64,000 nt of DNA, from the NCBI RefSeq assembly GCF_017948265.1, contig NZ_CP072852.1:1736001-1800000 (forward strand), in the 5' to 3' direction. The translations under genes and the position numbers were made by a program. The notes under the pieces were generated by a model, which was not told the origin of the DNA, did not search any database, and worked only from the letters and a program-made list of their open reading frames with translations. The first letter of the stretch is position 1. Each line of letters opens with the position of its first letter. Source of the DNA: Rhodoferax sp. PAMC 29310 (GTDB taxonomy: Bacteria; Pseudomonadota; Gammaproteobacteria; Burkholderiales; Burkholderiaceae_C). Shown here one piece after another: positions 60,735 to 64,000 of the stretch.

Positions 60735-63700
60735 ATGAGCCACTTTCTAGATCGACTAAGTTACTTCTCTCAACCCAAAGAAGCGTTTTCGGGCGAGCAC
60801 GGCATCACCACCGGTGAAGACCAAACCTGGGAAAAGGCCTACCGTGACCGCTGGGCCCACGACAAAATTGTGCGCTCCACCCACGGCGTGAACTGCACGG
60901 GCTCATGCTCGTGGAAGATCTACGTCAAGGGCGGCATCGTCACCTGGGAAACCCAACAAACCGACTACCCCCGCACCCGCTGGGACATGCCCAATCACGA
61001 GCCCCGGGGTTGCGCACGGGGCGCCAGCTACAGCTGGTACCTGTACAGCGCCAACCGGGTGAAATACCCCCTGGTTCGAGGCCGCCTGCTCAAGATGTGG
61101 CGCGAAACCCGCATTGGAGCTGACCCGGTGGATGCTTGGGCCTCCATTGCCCAGTCAGATGCCAAGCGCAAGGAATACCAAAGCGTGCGTGGTCTGGGTG
61201 GATTCGTTCGCTCCAGCTGGGACGAAGTCAATGAAATGATCGCGGCGGCCAACGTCTACACGATCAAAAAGCACGGCCCGGACCGCATCATCGGCTTCTC
61301 CCCTATTCCGGCCATGTCCATGGTCAGCTACGCCGCAGGCAGCCGCTACCTGAGCCTGATTGGTGGCGTGTCCATGAGCTTTTACGACTGGTACTGCGAT
61401 CTGCCTCCCAGCAGCCCACAGGTCTGGGGTGAGCAAACCGACGTGCCCGAGTCGGCCGACTGGTACAACTCCACCTTCATCATGGCCTGGGGCTCCAACG
61501 TGCCGCAGACCCGCACGCCTGACGCGCACTTCTTCACCGAAGTTCGCTACAAAGGTGCTAAAACCGTGGCTGTCACGCCCGACTACTCTGAAGTCGCCAA
61601 GCTGTCCGACATCTGGATGAGTCCCAAGCAAGGCACCGATGCGGCGGTGGCCATGGCCATGGGCCACGTCATCCTGAAGGAGTTTTACTTCCCAGATGGC
61701 GACAAGAAGCGCAGCGAGTACTTTGACAACTACGTGCATCGCTACACCGACATGCCCATGTTGGTGATGCTCAAGGAAAAAGAGCTGCCCAACGGCCAGA
61801 CCGTGATGGTGCCGGACCGCTATGTGCGCGCCTCTGACTTCAACGGCAAACTTGGAGCCGCCAACAACCCAGAGTGGAAAACGGTTGCGCTGGATGAGTC
61901 CGGGAAAGTTGTTCTGCCCAATGGTGCCATTGGCTTCCGCTGGGGCCCAGACGGCCGTGCGGACGAAGGCCAGTGGAACCTGGAAGCCAAAGAAGCCCGC
62001 CACGGTGGCGATATGAAGCTCAAGCTCACCGTGATGGAAGGCGAGAACGCCAGCACGGAAACAGCCAAGGTCGGCTACCCCTACTTTGGCGGCATCGTGA
62101 GCGAGCATTTCCCCAACAACGCCACGGGCGACGCCAGCAATGACGTTTTGGTGCGCACTGTTCCCGTTCAGCGAATCAAGCTGGGCAAAGAAGGTGATCA
62201 GCGCGATGCACTGGTGGCCACCGTGTTTGATTTGCAAGTTGCCAACTACGGCGTCGCGCGGGGTCTGCCCGGCGAAATGGCCGCCAAAGACTTCAACGAA
62301 GATACACCGTACACCCCCGCCTGGCAGGAGCGCATCACCGGCACACCGCGTGAGCAGTTGATTACCGTGGCCCGCCAGTTTGCCGACAACGCCGACAAGA
62401 CCCATGGCAAGTCCATGGTCATCATTGGCGCGGCCATGAACCACTGGTACCACAGTGACATGAACTACCGCGGCGTCATCAACATGTTGATGATGTGCGG
62501 TTGTATTGGTCAAAGCGGTGGCGGCTGGGCGCACTATGTGGGCCAGGAAAAGCTTCGCCCTCAAACCGGTTGGCTGCCTTTGGCCTTTGGTCTGGACTGG
62601 GTGCGCCCCCCCCGTCAGATGAACTCCACCAGCTTCTTCTACGCACACACCGACCAGTGGCGCTATGAAAAACTGGGCATGGAAGAGGTGCTCTCACCCT
62701 TGGCCGACAAAAAACTGTACGGCGGCACCATGATTGACTACAACGTGCGCGCCGAGCGCATGGGCTGGTTGCCATCAGCTCCCCAATTGAAGACCAATCC
62801 GCTGCAGGTGATTCGCGATGCCGCGGCCGCCAACATGGACCCCAAGGACTACACCGTCAAGAGCCTGAAAGACGGCTCCCTCACGATGAGCTGCGAGGAC
62901 CCCGACCACCCTGACAACTGGCCTCGCAACATGTTTGTCTGGCGCTCCAAAATTCTGGGCTCCAGCGGCAAGGGCCATGAGTACTTCCTCAAGCACCTGC
63001 TGGGCACCAGCCATGGCGTTCAGGGCAAGGATTTGGGCAAAGACCAAGCGAAACCCACTCAAGTGGTGTGGCACGACAAGGCGCCTGAGGGCAAGCTGGA
63101 CCTGGTGGTCACACTGGACTTCCGCATGAGCACCACCTGCCTGTACTCAGACATCGTGTTGCCCACTGCCACCTGGTATGAAAAAAACGACCTAAACACC
63201 AGTGACATGCACCCCTTCATTCACCCGCTGTCTACCGCGGTCGATCCCGCATGGCAGTCGCGCAGTGACTGGGAGATCTACAAAGGTTTCGCCAAGAAAT
63301 TCAGCGAAGTGTGCGTGGGCCACCTCGGTGTGGAAAAAGAGATGGTATTGTCACCGCTGATGCACGACACCCCTGCGGAGCTGGCACAGCCCTTTGGTGT
63401 GCAGGATTGGAAACGTGGCGAGATTGACCTGATCCCCGGAAAAACCGCACCCAACATGGTGGTGGTGGAACGTGATTACCCCAACACCTACAAGCGCTTC
63501 ACGGCACTTGGCCCCTTGTTGAACAAGGTGGGCAACGGTGGCAAGGGCATCAACTGGAACACCCAGATCGAAGTCAAGCAACTCGGCGAACTCAATGGTT
63601 TGGTGAAAGACGAAGGCGTGTCTTGCGGCATGCCCAGCATCGACACCGACATTGATGCCTGCGAAGTGATTCTGCAGCTTGCCCCCGAGACCAACGGTCA

Positions 63701-64000
63701 TGTGGCGGTCAAGGCGTGGGAAGCACTGGGCAAACGAACCGGTCTGGACCATACCCACTTGGCCATTCACCGCGAAGACGAAAAAATTCGTTTCCGTGAT
63801 ATTCAGGCGCAGCCTCGCAAGATCATCAGCTCGCCGACCTGGAGCGGAATTGAGTCCGAGACCGTGTCCTACAACGCCGGCTACACCAACGTGCATGAAA
63901 TGATCCCATGGCGCACCCTTACCGGCCGCCAGCAGTTCTACATGGACCAACCCTGGATGACCGCGTTTGGTGAAGGCTTTACCAGCTACCGTCCGCCCGT
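60735..64000 (+). CDS. narG: Respiratory nitrate reductase alpha subunit NarG, 3' end outside window
   Basis: Catalytic subunit of membrane-bound nitrate reductase, reducing nitrate to nitrite on the cytoplasmic side with electrons from NarI and NarH. 1,088 codons are seen of roughly 1,250. The N-terminal [4Fe-4S] ligands are His50, Cys54, Cys58 (HGVNCTGSC) and Cys93 (PRGCARG), as in E. coli NarG. The molybdenum-ligand Asp is in WYCDLPPSSP, followed by the typical WGEQTDVPESADWYN. No twin-arginine signal is needed and none is complete here. A run of eight C at 62606-62613 is read in frame. narH, narJ and narI should follow to the right. Confidence 0.97.
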   Translation, partial: MSHFLDRLSYFSQPKEAFSGEHGITTGEDQTWEKAYRDRWAHDKIVRSTHGVNCTGSCSWKIYVKGGIVTWETQQTDYPRTRWDMPNHEPRGCARGASYSWYLYSANRVKYPLVRGRLLKMWRETRIGADPVDAWASIAQSDAKRKEYQSVRGLGGFVRSSWDEVNEMIAAANVYTIKKHGPDRIIGFSPIPAMSMVSYAAGSRYLSLIGGVSMSFYDWYCDLPPSSPQVWGEQTDVPESADWYNSTFIMAWGSNVPQTRTPDAHFFTEVRYKGAKTVAVTPDYSEVAKLSDIWMSPKQGTDAAVAMAMGHVILKEFYFPDGDKKRSEYFDNYVHRYTDMPMLVMLKEKELPNGQTVMVPDRYVRASDFNGKLGAANNPEWKTVALDESGKVVLPNGAIGFRWGPDGRADEGQWNLEAKEARHGGDMKLKLTVMEGENASTETAKVGYPYFGGIVSEHFPNNATGDASNDVLVRTVPVQRIKLGKEGDQRDALVATVFDLQVANYGVARGLPGEMAAKDFNEDTPYTPAWQERITGTPREQLITVARQFADNADKTHGKSMVIIGAAMNHWYHSDMNYRGVINMLMMCGCIGQSGGGWAHYVGQEKLRPQTGWLPLAFGLDWVRPPRQMNSTSFFYAHTDQWRYEKLGMEEVLSPLADKKLYGGTMIDYNVRAERMGWLPSAPQLKTNPLQVIRDAAAANMDPKDYTVKSLKDGSLTMSCEDPDHPDNWPRNMFVWRSKILGSSGKGHEYFLKHLLGTSHGVQGKDLGKDQAKPTQVVWHDKAPEGKLDLVVTLDFRMSTTCLYSDIVLPTATWYEKNDLNTSDMHPFIHPLSTAVDPAWQSRSDWEIYKGFAKKFSEVCVGHLGVEKEMVLSPLMHDTPAELAQPFGVQDWKRGEIDLIPGKTAPNMVVVERDYPNTYKRFTALGPLLNKVGNGGKGINWNTQIEVKQLGELNGLVKDEGVSCGMPSIDTDIDACEVILQLAPETNGHVAVKAWEALGKRTGLDHTHLAIHREDEKIRFRDIQAQPRKIISSPTWSGIESETVSYNAGYTNVHEMIPWRTLTGRQQFYMDQPWMTAFGEGFTSYRPP

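Noticed and set aside
62606..62613. C8 run in narG as another phase-variable tract
   Set aside because: The frame is intact through it (VRPPRQM) and eight C is within chance for this GC content; without length variants there is no case.
61155..62648. 497-codon minus-strand open frame opposite narG
   Set aside because: Shadow of narG; His/Val/Gly-rich composition and no recognisable domain.

Overview
The window is about 60 percent GC and looks like the chromosome of a betaproteobacterium of the family Comamonadaceae, close to Rhodoferax or Polaromonas. This rests on the Bug/tripartite tricarboxylate transporter, a pyrophosphate-type phosphofructokinase in place of the ATP enzyme, the narXL-narK1-narK2-narG layout, and short dispersed hairpin repeats of a kind I associate with this family. 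The genus is inferred from remembered protein similarity; no search was run.

Layout. 0-4.4 kb: end of a PfkB-type sugar-acid kinase, a 2-hydroxyacid dehydrogenase and a complete tctCBA transporter, probably one sugar-acid uptake and catabolism unit. 4.4-8.2 kb (minus strand): a GntR/FCD regulator and a polar amino-acid ABC transporter, with two matching palindromic operator candidates. 8.4-16.8 kb: mutS, a proteasome-like Anbu protease, an alpha/beta hydrolase, a GYD-domain protein, a diguanylate cyclase and uppP. 17-20.3 kb: a cluster of damaged genes, namely a DUF6622/LytTR remnant, a frameshifted SDR, and an AraC regulator reading in frame into a Lon-substrate-binding-domain protein. 20.4-25.2 kb: a phage-type P-loop protein, a membrane protein, glutaminase and glutaminyl-tRNA synthetase.

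25.3-32.6 kb is the accessory part: an AT-rich AAA ATPase followed by a GIY-YIG nuclease, then a nucleotidyltransferase/HEPN toxin-antitoxin-like pair with a two-site operator, a second orphan copy of that operator, and a deletion-scarred remnant of a second pair. Core genes (udk, a glutathione S-transferase) sit among them.

33-46 kb holds pfp, a ParB-like protein, the formaldehyde detoxification pair fghA-frmA, dusC, signalling proteins, a FabH-like synthase, a GNAT enzyme and a PfpI gene broken by an amber codon. 46-54.9 kb holds a five-haem cytochrome c, a UshA-like lipoprotein, a hybrid histidine kinase, a pseudouridine synthase, an SDR and a beta-ketothiolase.

55-64 kb is a respiratory nitrate reduction locus: narX (split by an indel in a C9 tract), narL, a control region with FNR-like and NarL-like sites, narK1, narK2, and narG running off the right edge.

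The most notable features are the number of single-lesion genes, the possibly phase-variable narX, the toxin-antitoxin module with its orphan operator and remnant, and the dispersed repeat family.
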